From the NCBI GenBank assembly GCA_025766275.1, contig JAFKAC010000133.1, positions 1-64,000 of the forward strand: 64,000 nt of DNA. Reading direction: 5' to 3'. Origin of the DNA: Lactarius indigo. Taxonomy: Eukaryota; Basidiomycota; Agaricomycetes; Russulales; Russulaceae. The position numbers and the translations under genes are program-made. The notes under the pieces are model-generated. The model worked only from the letters and a program-made list of their open reading frames with translations, was not told where the DNA came from and did no database searches. How positions within the stretch are numbered: the first letter of the stretch is position 1; each line of letters begins with the position of its first letter. Shown here one piece after another: positions 54,488 through 64,000 of this stretch.

Positions 54488-55328
54488 TAGTGTTGCCGCG
54501 AGTTGATGCGGTCCAAGTCGAGTCGGAAACTCGACAGCAACTCTAACTTGGGAGTTCACACTGGTGCAACTCGGAAGTTCAGGTCCAGATGGGAACCAAT
54601 GGGAAGCCTTCAATTCTGAAGGTTCACATGCCCCTTTCACCCAGCGTTCTAAGACAGAACACCTCGTACTCAAGTATATATGTGCTGTAACTTAGGTACT
54701 ACCATTGGGCTCATCCATGCTGCGCAACAAATCCAGAAGTTTGTCTGTTTTCCTGAGAGAAACAAGCTCATTAATTGCTGCCTCTGTTGCATACTCAATG
54801 GAGTAGTCCTCTTCAGCTGCAACCAGACCGGACATAAAGTCAAGGCGACCTTGCCTGTATACATGCTTCAAGACTTGAAGAACTTCAAGCAGTGCTGGTG
54901 AGAGGAGGTTCCAGCGTAGAGCACAAGTCTCCTTGCTTGATGAGAAAATGTGTTCACAGGAGACAGACGATGCCTGAACAGGCAAAACATCAACAGCAAC
55001 TTTAAACATGAGTGGAAAATCGGCCCCAATTGCCTATTGACACAATTCATCAGTCATCAATGTGTGATCGGGACAAGAACTTACCTCCCAAAAGCAAACT
55101 AGATCAAATTTCTCCTCCATCGTGCGCAGAGGTGCCTGTTTCCAACGATAGATCTCACTCTTTACAGCAGTGAGGTCTCGGGCAGCGTCCTCAACTTCTT
55201 GATCGGCTGTTTGTTCAGTGGTGAGAGTGGGAATTGATGGAGGGGTGGATGTTGTAGAAAATGGAGTGCTCGTGTAGGGAGATGATGAGCGACTTGATGG
55301 ATTTGAGGTGGAGGGGAGGGAAGCTGTG
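54488..55328 (-). mobile_element. hAT-type DNA transposon, right part (inverted relative to the left part)
   Basis: It starts with the terminus TAGTGTTGCCGCGAGTT at 54488, has AACTCG subterminal words, and encodes the hAT C terminus on the minus strand. It ends at 55328 with CTGTG, the reverse complement of the CACAG at 16072-16076, and is directly followed by the gypsy-2 5' LTR. Confidence 0.85.
54692..55328 (-). pseudogene. hAT transposase C-terminal part (dimerisation domain)
   Basis: The frame opens at the Gypsy junction (ASLPSTSNPSSRSSS), gives a low-complexity Ser/Thr linker, then KSEIYRWKQAPLRTMEEKFD. After a short intron comes the conserved hAT dimerisation motif: LPVQASSVSCEHIFSSSKET with LSPALLEVLQVLKHVYRQG. 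It ends near 54692. It completes the transposase begun at 13168. Confidence 0.82.
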
Positions 55329-55779
55329 TGTTACGATCTCTGCATATGGACCCTTACTGTACCGGTTGTGGCTACGGCTGTAAGGTAAATTAGTCACGGA
55401 CTCGGGGTTTATGCGGCGTTAGGAGATTACGAATGACTCAATCCTAGTACAGGTAGTAGTAGTATTAGGATTGCGGTACTTATGCGATACGTTGGACGCT
55501 ACGATACTGTGACTCATAGCAGCGCTTGAAAGCCTGCTCTTCTTGTATTTAAGGTAGCTGCAGAAGACCAAGATACGCCATCTTGGTCTTCTTCAATCGT
55601 CACTACTTGTCTCTCTTCCCCTCTATTCCACTCTCTCCTTGAACGGAGGAGTTGCAGTATACTAGTGTCTTCGAACATCTAGATGTTGCCTTCATGCCAT
55701 ACGCCTTCGAGCGTGATCTGCTAAGTTGCACAGTTGCCTTGTCGAGCTCAAGTCGAGCTAACGTCGTGATGGCGTTACA
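55329..55779 (+). repeat. Gypsy-2 5' LTR (451 bp)
   Basis: Starts TGTTACGATC and ends GGCGTTACA (TG...CA, with TGTTACG/CGTTACA inverted ends). The sequence after it (TTAAGACCAAGATACC) is not a canonical TGG tRNA-primer site. Confidence 0.92.
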
Positions 55780-55798
55780 TTAAGACCAAGATACCACC

Positions 55799-57804
55799 GT
55801 GGCGACTGTCAACACCCGTGACCAGTGGACGAGTTTCCATCCATATCATCTAGAACGAAGAGGAGATCGTAATGTACCGACCAGATTCCTGGGAGCCGCT
55901 CGGTGGAGAGACCGAGGAGACGAAACCGGATACTTTGTGGAGTTCAACGGACCTACTAGGTTCAGACCTGTTGAGTTCAATTTCGATCACCTCTGCTGGG
56001 TAGAGATTACGTGGAACCCTATAGATCATCGGTGGGACGTAGTACGACCAGCAGGAAGACAATGTCAGTGCGACATCAACGCACGAGAGCTCAATTCACG
56101 AGCTGACTGGGGACCCATCGACGGACAACTACGAGAGCACTCCACAGGAGAAGTGGTAAGTGAAGAAACCGAAGAAGGTGAGCAAAGTGAAGAAAATCGA
56201 CCAGCAAGTGTTGGACCAATCGAACAATATACTATCCAACGAGCTGAGTCCCTACATATCTTGGAACAGCCAGAAGTCATCTACGTACATTCATCGGCAG
56301 CAGAAATGGCCACAACTACCATGACGACAGAAGAAATCATAAGTGCAAGAGAACAAGCGGTGCGAGAAGCCGCTGAAGCCATCAGACAGGAGTCACAACG
56401 GAACCTCATGCCAATAAACCCAGAAACAGGACATCGCATGACTGCAGATGACGCAGCCATCTTTCGGGCAATCGGACCCGATCAAGGAGACCCCCGTCGG
56501 GAGAAGGTCGACATCAAGGACTATCACTCGACCCTCTGCCGGGCTGGGGAGGACCCCTGGGAGGAGATTTCCCCTGAAGACCTGGAGGCGGAGGAAACCC
56601 GCCAGACCTACCGAACAATCCACCCGGAGGAGGAGGAGGTCTACCCGGAGGAGGAGGAGGTCCACCCGGAGGAGGAGGAGGTCCGCCGGTAGGAGGAGGA
56701 GGACTGGGACATGAGAAACTGACTGGTGAACCTCCCAATATTTTTGACGGAGATCGTACTAAAGTGGACTCATTCCTCACGCAATGGCATGTGTACTGGG
56801 GAATGAACCTCGACACCCCGGTCATGCGCAACGACTATTGAAGGAGTCTCCTGTTCCTTTTGTACATCAAGGGGGTCTCGGTTAGCGAATGGGTGCTTTC
56901 GTACCTCAAGTGGCTCAATCGACAAATACAATGAGGAATAGACCAATATACCAGAGATCTCTGGAATGCGGTGGCAGAAGGGTTTAACCAAAGGTTCGTC
57001 AATACCCTTGAAAGAGAACAAGCTCAAGCGCTTCTGAGAAAGGGGCTCAAGATGATTGACAGGGACATTGACAAGTATGTCAATGAATTCGAAGAAGCCG
57101 CCCGAAAAGCGGGATACCACCTCAATGATCCACAAACCATCGACTTGTTCACCAAGGGATTGCCGAAGAAACTCTACAAGAAAACCTACGATTTGGATGA
57201 ACCGGAGACGTTCGACGAGTGGAAATGGGTGACACTTCGCCGACAACGAAACTACATTCACGTACGGGCGCGAGAGGATGAATATAAAGACACCAAGCCA
57301 AAGAAAACAGGAAATGCCGGTTGGACCGTTCCCCAGAACCTCGCCAACCCCTGGGCAATGGACACCTCGGCCAACAGAGCAAAGGCCCGACTCGCAGGGT
57401 CAGAAGAAATCGACTACGGCAAGCCGCCGTACACAAACTTCCCCCCTTTTCGCCAAGAGGGGGCCCGGGAGTTAGAGGACGGGGAAGGGGTGGATCATGA
57501 CGAGACCTCAGGACAGTCCTGTGCTACAATTGTAACACGCCAGGCCACCTCTCACAAAATTGTCCCCATCCCAGACAACCACGACAGTGGCAGTCACAAA
57601 ACCCCGGACCATCCAACGTCCGGGCAGCGGAGACTGACTACTACGCACAAGAACCACCGCTGGCCCAAATACAGGCCGCCTCTACCACCAAAACCGCAGA
57701 AGAACGGGCCAAAGAGTGGCTTACAGGGGTCGCAAATGCACCTGACGAAGTAAAAGACCTGATATTACAGGACTTATGGGGAAAAGAGGGTTTTCGGAGC
57801 GCCT
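55799..57804 (+). pseudogene. Gypsy-2 gag (decayed)
   Basis: The frame begins just after the LTR with HLCWVEITWNPIDHRWDVV; the first in-frame ATG is only at 56306, so the start is unclear. A Gly/Pro-rich linker is encoded by an 18-bp minisatellite (56620-56690), where the frame changes. The capsid-like part (EKLTGEPPNIFDGDRTKVDS, DLWNAVAEGFNQRFVNT, YHLNDPQTIDLFTKGLPKKL) has TGA at 56839 and 56932. A further one-base shift near 57500 is needed to reach the zinc knuckle CYNCNTPGHLSQNC. Gag ends at TAA 57804-57806, 18 nt after a G GGA AAA heptamer. Confidence 0.8.
57779..57785 (+). promoter_or_regulatory. Candidate -1 ribosomal frameshift site G GGA AAA between gag and pol
   Basis: In the gag frame the codons read TGG-GGA-AAA-GAG, so the heptamer has the X XXY YYZ pattern in the correct phase. 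Slipping back one base at AAA gives AGA-GGG-TTT, exactly the pol frame (RGFSERLNPSAWV), which is open from here into the protease. The gag stop TAA follows 18 nt downstream. Confidence 0.65.
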
Positions 57805-60247
57805 AAACCCATCGGCCTGGGTGAGGGCTTTAAATTGTAATTCTGTAATCATGACATGCTTTCGTTCTCTTCGAATTCCAGTCTCGATACGCACGAATTA
57901 CCGAATGGCTGACATAAGAGCGTTGGTGGACTCCGGAGCCACTGATAATTTCATACATCCAAGTTTCATAACAAAAATGGGAATTGGCACACAACCGCTC
58001 GCCCAACCACGGAAGATTTGGAACATAGACCAAACGGAAAACAAAGCTGGGTCTATTTCTCACTTCACCAACCTCAACGTATATGCCAAAGGATACCACA
58101 GAACGATGCGCTTCCTTGTAATGGATGTTGGAACCGAGGAAATTGTGCTGGGATACCCATGGCTGGCAACCTACGAACCGACCATCAACTGGCGTGATGC
58201 GGTAATACACGAGGAGGTTATGCCGGTGGTAATCAGTACTCAGGACAGTCTTCACCGCCACACTGTCATTGCTGCTGCCCTCACTAACGACCAAAAAGAG
58301 GAAATAATTGACGCCTTGGACGAAGAAGATGTACACCTACGCGCTACGACATCCACAGAGCTGGCGATCCTGGCTAAAGGAGACGAACCGCCAGTAGAAT
58401 TGCCAGCAGAATATCAAGCATTTCAGAAGCTCTTCAGCGAAGAAGCATCCCAGCGTTTTCCCCCCGCGAGACCGTGGGATCACGCCATCGAGTTTAAATC
58501 AAACACCCCGTCCGCAATAGATTGCAAGATATACCCACTCACGCAGGAAGAAGAGGGCAAGCTTAAAGAATTCCTAGACGAGAAACTTAAGCAGGGATAC
58601 CTCCGTCCTTCCATTTCCCCGTACGCATCATCGTTTTTCTTCGTCAAAAAGAAGGACGGAAAGCTACGCCCAGTACAGGACTACCAGGTAATCAACTCGC
58701 ACACCATACGCAATCAATACCCTCTCCCTCTCATTCAAGACCTCATCTACGATCTCAGTAATGCACACATCTACACCAAACTCGACATTCGCTGGGGATA
58801 CAACAACATTCGCATCTGAGACGGAGACCAGGAGAAAGCGGCTTTCAAAACCAAATTTGGCCTCTTTGAACCAACGGTAATGTTCTTCAGCCTCACAAAC
58901 TCGCCCGCAACCTTTCAGACGATGATGAATCATATTTATCGCGATACAATTGCGAAACACGAACAACGCGGCACTGTCATCCAAGTTTACATGGACGACA
59001 TTGGCATTGCGACGCGAGAAGGTCACAACTCCGCAGATCACATTGCGGCAGTCACGGACGTCCTTCGCATCACTCAAGACCACGACCTGTACTTCAAACT
59101 TGAAAAGTGCCTCTTCCACCAGCCTCGGATGGATTACCTGGGGGTAATCCTTGAAAAGGGGGTAACACGCATGGATCCGGTAAAAGTACGGGGCATCAAG
59201 GACTGGCCAACACCAACAAAAGTCAGGGACGTACGCTCCTTCCTAGGTTTTTGCAACTTTTACCACTTATTCATCTGAGGCTTTGCCACCCATGCCCGAC
59301 CACTGAACCGACTTACGAGAAAAGATACCGAATGGCAGTGGACGGAAGACGAAGATCGCGCATTCAAAACACTCAAATGCCTTGTCACCGAAGAACCGGT
59401 GCTGGCACACCCCAACTTGCAGGATCAATTTGAACTTGAAGTCGACGCCTCTGGGTTTGCGGTGGGTGCAGTCCTTCTACAAAAGAAAAGTGACGGGCAC
59501 AAGCACCCGATAGGATACTACTTGGCAACGCTGAGTGAAGCAGAATGGAATTACGATATTTACGATCTGGAACTCTTGGCCATCGTAAAGGCTCTTCGAC
59601 ATTGGCGCCCCCTGCTCGCAGGATCCCCACATAAGATCAAAATATTCTCGGACCACTTGAACCTGCAATACTGGAAGACACCACAAAAGATCAGTCGAAG
59701 GGTCGCCCGAGAGGTGCTAGAGCTGATGGAATACGACTTCGAGATCCATCATATCAAAGGGAAGAACAACGGTAGGGCAGACGCATTGTCGAGGCGGCCG
59801 GATTATAATCAAGGGGAAGACGACAACCAAGGTGTGGTCGTTCTACCTCCGGAAGTATTCATACGAGCCACTAATGTTGCACGCACGCTGGAAATACACC
59901 CCATGATGCAACAACCGAGGCGACAACAAGACCCCACGATGATCAAGGCATGGATCGACGCCCATTGTCTCAAGGAGATAGACGGAGAATGGTACAAGGA
60001 CGGACGATTAGTAATCATGGGACCAATGACAACATACCGTGCCATTATACAAGATCACCACGACCCACCAGTACACGGACACCTGGGAATAAGTCGGACA
60101 CAGTGAATTGTAGAACGACGCCACTGGTGGCTGAGCCTTCGCAAGGATGTCTATGAATACGTCACGGGGTGCGCGGACTGCCAACCAAACAAAGTCAATA
60201 CCAGACCAACTCGTGCCCCGTTGCACCCGATCACTGTCACGATCACG

Positions 60248-60673
60248 TGACATCACAGTCACCTGTCACGAGTCACGAATTGCCAGCGCAACCGCTGGCT
60301 CACAATTATGCCAAACCCCTTGCCCAATCACCTCAGAATAACACCTTCTTGTGTCAGAATTGTGCTAGCACTTACACGTCTCTTAGCTAGCTGATGTGGC
60401 TTAGATAACAGACCTGAAAAACCCCAGTATTGTATGACTATAAGAGTTGTAGAGTAAACAAGTAGTTACCTTGTCTACTCTTAGTCCTTTGAAACCAATC
60501 TACAGTTGCCTTGTCTTTGCTTGCCCGAATCCTCCTCTCTCGTGCGATTGCCTCTGGCTTGAGCCACGATCACCCCGACTTCAACTTAGTCGTTGACTAA
60601 GTTCCGACACTACCTGCCCTTGCCTTGGGCCCGAACTCGAACGCGTCACGGACGGTCCGTTGGTACCGTGACA
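60248..60673 (+). mobile_element. Solo LTR of a third LTR-retrotransposon family, inside gypsy-2 integrase
   Basis: The 426-bp insert starts TGACATCACAG and ends GTACCGTGACA. ATCACG flanks both sides (60242-60247, 60674-60679), and removing the insert with one copy restores the integrase frame (HPITVTITAIADAPPFHTIA). A TATA-like TGACTATAAGAG lies in the middle and a CT-rich part follows, as in LTRs. A 6-bp duplication is slightly longer than the usual 5. Confidence 0.78.
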
Positions 60674-63001
60674 ATCACGGCTATCGCAGACGCCCCTCCT
60701 TTCCACACCATTGCTCTAGACTTTATTACCAAACTGCCGATCTCACAGTCGTATGACAGTATCCTAACCGTCACGGACCACGACTGTAGCAAGGCATCAA
60801 TATTTATTCCATGCAACGAAGAGATTACAGCGGAAGGCACAGCTATCCTGTACGTTAATCACGTGTTCAAACGATTCAGATTACCGCGTAAAATCATTAG
60901 TGATCGCGACCCCCGATTTACCTCCAAATTCACAAGAGAGGTATGCCGAATACTGGGTATTCAACAAAACATTTCAACAGCCTACCACCTGCGAACGGAC
61001 GGACAATCCAAACGGACCAATCAGTGGCTTGAACAATATCTTCGATTCTGGGCCAATGAGCGTCAAGATAATTGGGCGGCCTATCTCCCCATAGCAGAAT
61101 TCGCTCACAACAATTGGCCCCATGAACATACGAAACAATCTCCATTCATGCTCTTGATGGGATATAACCCAACCACTGATTGGACGGATAAGCCATCCCC
61201 AATTCCGAACGTGATCACCAGACTGACACAATTAAAGGAAGCGTGTCAGCTGGCCCAGGACCTCATCAAAAAGGCACAAGAGAGCTGGATCCGGCACAAA
61301 GATACCCCACGATATCAAGTAGGCGACCAAGTATGGCTAGAGGGAAAACACCTGCGAACCAATCAGCCTACGGCAAAATTAGCGGCGCAACGCCACGGCC
61401 TGTTTAAGGTGGTTCAGGTGATGTCCCCTTATAATTACCACCTCGAACTTCCCACACAGTGGAGCATTCATCCAGTGTTCCACATCGATCTTCTCACGCC
61501 ATACAAACACACTAACTTTCACGGCGAGAACTTCCCATGTCCCCCACTGGATCTCGTGGAGGGAGAGGAAGAGTACAAGGTCGAGGCCATTCTGGACTCT
61601 CGGCATTTCGGAAGGAGAAAGAAACTGCAGTATCTGATCGAGTGGAAGGGGTATCCAGACTCGGAGAATCAGTGGGTCGACAAAGACGACGTGTTCACCC
61701 CAGAAGCGATAAAGGAATATCAAGCGGACCGGATGACCGCACAACATCTTAAAAGCCAGCTTGCGGAAGGACAGGGAGAGTATCCTTCCTACCTCCGATC
61801 CTCTTACACTTCCATGCCCACTTCTCCTCTCAGACATGTCACCATGGCGATCCTCCTCGACCAAGTCACACAAGACGCCACCAACCTCCTCGAAGACGAC
61901 GAAGAAACCATGGTACAACAGGTCCAGCTCACTCCGTACACACCTGCAAACGTGCGAACGGGGCATATCACCGCTCAAGAATGGGCTGGCATCTTACAGA
62001 GGTTCCCCGATCCGACCCAACAGCCCGACGACGAGCAGCAGTCTGCCGTCGCTCACATCTTCTGAGATGACAACGGTAATCGGGAGCCCATCGCCGTCAT
62101 CCCCCCAGGTGACGACCTCATCGGCACGTGGGGAATTCTCCCGGCCGACCGACCCCTCAAAGACCCAACCAGAGTTAGAAGCAGCGGAGGATTGGCGGAG
62201 AGTGGCGAAGGAGTGGGCCGAGGAACAACTGCGCTTAGCGCAGAAGAGATTGAGCGAGTTGCGGCAGCGCAGGCAGCGCTCCCTAACGACCAGGCTCACG
62301 CTGACGACGAGGATTACTACCCAGTCAGACACCCCCTCCTTCGAACGCACAGCCACCCTACTGATTCCCGAATCACCCCGTGGCTCGTCCACACCAACGG
62401 AACCCCCATGTCTCAAGGACGTGTGCAACTGCCCGGCATCGCACTTCACACCCCCATTACGCACGACGACGACCCCGCGCAGGTCCTTGCGCCTGAGGGG
62501 TTCAGGGCGAATCGACAGCCCCATTACATTCACTTCCCCATCACTGGGCCCGATGGCGTAGAGAGGAACGCCAGTCATGTTCAAATAGTCGGAGGTGCGA
62601 ATCCTTTCGTCCTGGGACTTATCCCAGGCTCCCCTCACCTTTACGGCAAACCCCTCTACGCCTTCCCCATGCTACCACCCATGGGGCGTGCCTTCATCGC
62701 CCACAAGGACTTGGTCATCCTCGCCTCTGACAAGATCATGGACCGCGCTCTACACCGCATCGGGGACGAGTCCCTGACCGCGGAGGTGATGCGCTATCGA
62801 GTGGCTGTGTATGAAGAAGAGCGGCTTGCTGCTCGCATTCGCCAACTCCAGGCAATGCGACTGTCGGCGAGGGACGATAAGAAGGACTGCATTTACTGGT
62901 TGGAGAGGGCTAACGTATTTGAGAGGATTAGCGACGAGCAGTCCACGTGGACGGCGCGAGATTTCCAGTGAGTCTGGAGTCTCACGCTGAAAAGGGGGTG
63001 A

Positions 63002-63189
63002 TGTTACGATCTCCACATACGGACCCTTACTGTACTGGTTGTGGCTACGGCTGTAAGGTAAATTAGTCACGGACTCGGGGTTTACGTGGCATTAGGAGAT
63101 TACAAATGACTTGATCCTAGTACAGGTAGTAGTAGTATTAGGATTGCGGTACTTACGCGATACGTTGGACGCTACGATACTGTGACTCA
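63002..63189 (+). repeat. Gypsy-2 3' LTR, first 188 bp only
   Basis: Matches 55329-55516 with 11 differences, all transitions at CpG-derived dinucleotides. It breaks at TA in GACTCATA, where M2 is inserted. Confidence 0.92.
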
Positions 63190-64000
63190 TAAGGTAGAAG
63201 TCATTAGGAACGGGCACCCCTTATATAAGCAGGGTGCCCTTCTCCTCGCCGTCCTAATTACTCCTCCACATCCTCAAAATTCGAAAATCTACTGTGTTAG
63301 CATTAAAGTACATAACTGTAGCTACAGCTGGAACAGAATATATTTCCTGTATTCTCAAAACTGATGGAGTAATTAGCCTTGCAAGTTTTTTATCGGAAAT
63401 TTGTGTTTTTATTATTATTGAGTCAATCTACGCACTTTGTGAAAACAAGTGGTGAGATTTGTCCAGGTTATGTAATCAGTCACGTGATCAAAAATGTGCG
63501 TGTGTGTATGCGGGTTCAGGCATGAAGACAATGTATTGCGTCTAAAACTACAACATAATACAGTAATGGGGCGGAAATCTAGACGACAGCACACCCGTAT
63601 CAGAACATTGGAACTTGCACAAAGAAAAAAGGCAGACAATCGGGGAGATGGGAATATCGAAGGTGGGTTTGCAAACAAGTCGTCAAAGATCGATTAACAG
63701 ACAATATAAAAAATAGAGAGTGTATCACACCTTGAAGACGACAGCCCTTTCCCTGAGGCTGACGGAGAAATGAGCACACCCATGATCATTGGGATGGATG
63801 AAGATGGGCCTTACCGAGTTGTCGAAACTGGGAGCAGCGACACTGATCACGATGATCCTGTCGATGGTCCCATGCAGACCAATATCGAACACTTTGCATC
63901 TGTGCTGCAAGAAGCACAGCGCCTTGCTGTTCAAATAAAGAAAGATGAAGAAAAGCAAAAAAAGCGAAAGACACTGAAGACTTACCTTGGCAACTCCAAA
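63190..64000 (+). mobile_element. Tc1/mariner-like transposon M2 (continues beyond the window)
   Basis: It begins AGGTAGAAGTCATTAGGAAC after TA and is nearly identical to the reverse complement of 30139-30949 in M1. The 580-bp leader before the ATG contains the same GT/CA-rich run (CGTGTGTGTATG) as in M1. It is cut by the window edge. Confidence 0.92.
63770..64000 (+). CDS. Mariner-like transposase, N terminus (M2, partial at window edge)
   Basis: The ATG at 63770 starts the same protein as M1 (MSTPMIIGMDEDGPYRV, VLQEAQRLAVQIKKDEEKQK). One visible change from M1 is KTLKTY for KTPKTY. No stop occurs before the window ends, so this copy could be intact and might supply transposase. Confidence 0.8.
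   Translation, partial: MSTPMIIGMDEDGPYRVVETGSSDTDHDDPVDGPMQTNIEHFASVLQEAQRLAVQIKKDEEKQKKRKTLKTYLGNSK

Larger units (their letters stand above)
57776..62971 (+). pseudogene. Gypsy-2 pol: protease to chromodomain plus C-terminal extension
   Basis: Domains in order: protease (RALVDSGATDNFIHPSFI), reverse transcriptase (LRPVQDYQVIN, KLDIRWGYNNIRI, VYMDDIGIATREG), RNase H (FELEVDASGFAVGAVLLQKK, YDIYDLELLAIVKALRHWRP), HHCC region (HGHLGISRTQ...CADCQPNK), integrase (ALDFITKLPISQSYD, IISDRDPRFTSKF), chromodomain (KVEAILDSRHFGRRKKLQYL, EWKGYPDSENQWVD), then an extension with HYIHFPITGPDG, LIPGSPHLYGKPLYAF, DESLTAEVMRYR and a coiled C terminus, stop after ARDFQ near 62969. In-frame TGA codons at 58817, 59276, 60104 and 62063 all fit Arg CGA (e.g. 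RI*DGDQEKAAF, FI*GFATHARPL). A 426-bp solo LTR interrupts integrase. Not functional. Confidence 0.88.
55329..63189 (+). mobile_element. Gypsy-2: chromodomain LTR retrotransposon, 3' LTR cut by mariner M2
   Basis: The 5' LTR is 55329-55779. The 3' LTR begins at 63002 after a purine tract (GAAAAGGGGGTGA, 62989-63001) and stops at TA (63188-63189), where M2 starts. The missing remainder of an LTR is present at 16077-16339. Internal order: gag with CCHC, protease, reverse transcriptase, RNase H, integrase, chromodomain, C-terminal extension. Six in-frame TGA codons, frameshifts in gag, and a solo LTR inside integrase (60248-60673) disable it. The only 5-bp target duplication that fits is CTGTG (55324-55328) with CACAG at 16072-16076. 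Confidence 0.9.

Noticed and set aside
57776..57806. Treating the separate gag and pol frames of gypsy-2 as mere decay
   Set aside because: Gag elsewhere is frameshifted by decay, but at this border a phase-correct slippery heptamer and the same -1 arrangement in gypsy-1 argue for a real signal.
9282..62065. Recoding of TGA (selenocysteine or read-through) as an explanation for the many TGA codons
   Set aside because: The sites are scattered over unrelated families, several fall at conserved arginines, and CpG deamination explains them without special decoding.
16338..63189. Independent insertion of M1 and M2 into the same TA of two different gypsy-2 LTRs
   Set aside because: It would not explain why the hAT halves and the CACAG/CTGTG duplication are also split between the same two places. 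One inversion explains all.
1..64000. tRNA and rRNA genes
   Set aside because: I looked for T-loop (GTTCRANNC) and 5S-like words and found no foldable candidate by eye. A covariance-model scan (tRNAscan-SE, Rfam) would be decisive.

Overview
The window is nuclear DNA of a filamentous basidiomycete, almost certainly an Agaricomycete. Evidence: many 50-60 nt GT-AG introns; chromodomain Gypsy retrotransposons, Plavaka-like, hAT and Tc1/mariner-like transposons of Agaricomycete type; a Goodbye-NACHT-ankyrin NLR-like gene; a TPR-CHAT protein family; a heme-thiolate peroxidase; and a P450 relic. Intact housekeeping genes (mitochondrial uS7, a YIP1-family protein, an F-box protein) show that this is chromosomal sequence.

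Layout. 1-5.3 kb: low-complexity DNA with a small gene carrying a tandem exon duplication (2.25-3.44 kb) and a satellite of 44-bp units in 132-bp higher-order repeats (3.44-5.06 kb). 5.3-12.9 kb: 5' half of a decayed TPR-CHAT gene split by a complete 6.2-kb Plavaka-like transposon. 12.9-31 kb: nested transposons, from outside in a hAT element, a Gypsy LTR, a mariner-like element (M1), a second Gypsy element (gypsy-1), and inside that a solo LTR plus a non-autonomous TIR element. 31-54.5 kb: gene-bearing DNA with a serine palmitoyltransferase LCB1 pseudogene, the NLR, a peroxidase, a P450 pseudogene, a secreted cysteine-rich protein, the 3' half of a second TPR-CHAT copy with intact His/Cys, a small membrane protein, uS7m, F-box and YIP1 genes, and an NLR relic. 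54.5-64 kb: the other end of the hAT element, a Gypsy element (gypsy-2), and a second mariner copy (M2) running off the window.

Main structural result. Gypsy-2's left target-site duplication and the two halves of the hAT gene are found about 39 kb apart in opposite orientation. The two halves of gypsy-2's 3' LTR also sit at opposite ends, each cut at the same TA next to a mariner end. All of this becomes consistent if 30,950-63,189 was inverted by recombination between M1 and M2 (or misassembled there). Twelve of the thirteen in-frame stops I located in transposon genes are TGA and fit CGA-to-TGA, and all 11 differences between the comparable gypsy-2 LTR parts lie at CpG-derived sites. This points to cytosine methylation and deamination of the elements.

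Host functions present: protein quality control and signalling (F-box), membrane traffic (YIP1), mitochondrial translation (uS7m), oxidative chemistry (peroxidase, dead P450), sphingolipid synthesis (dead LCB1), and an NLR/CHAT pair of the kind associated with recognition and regulated cell death.
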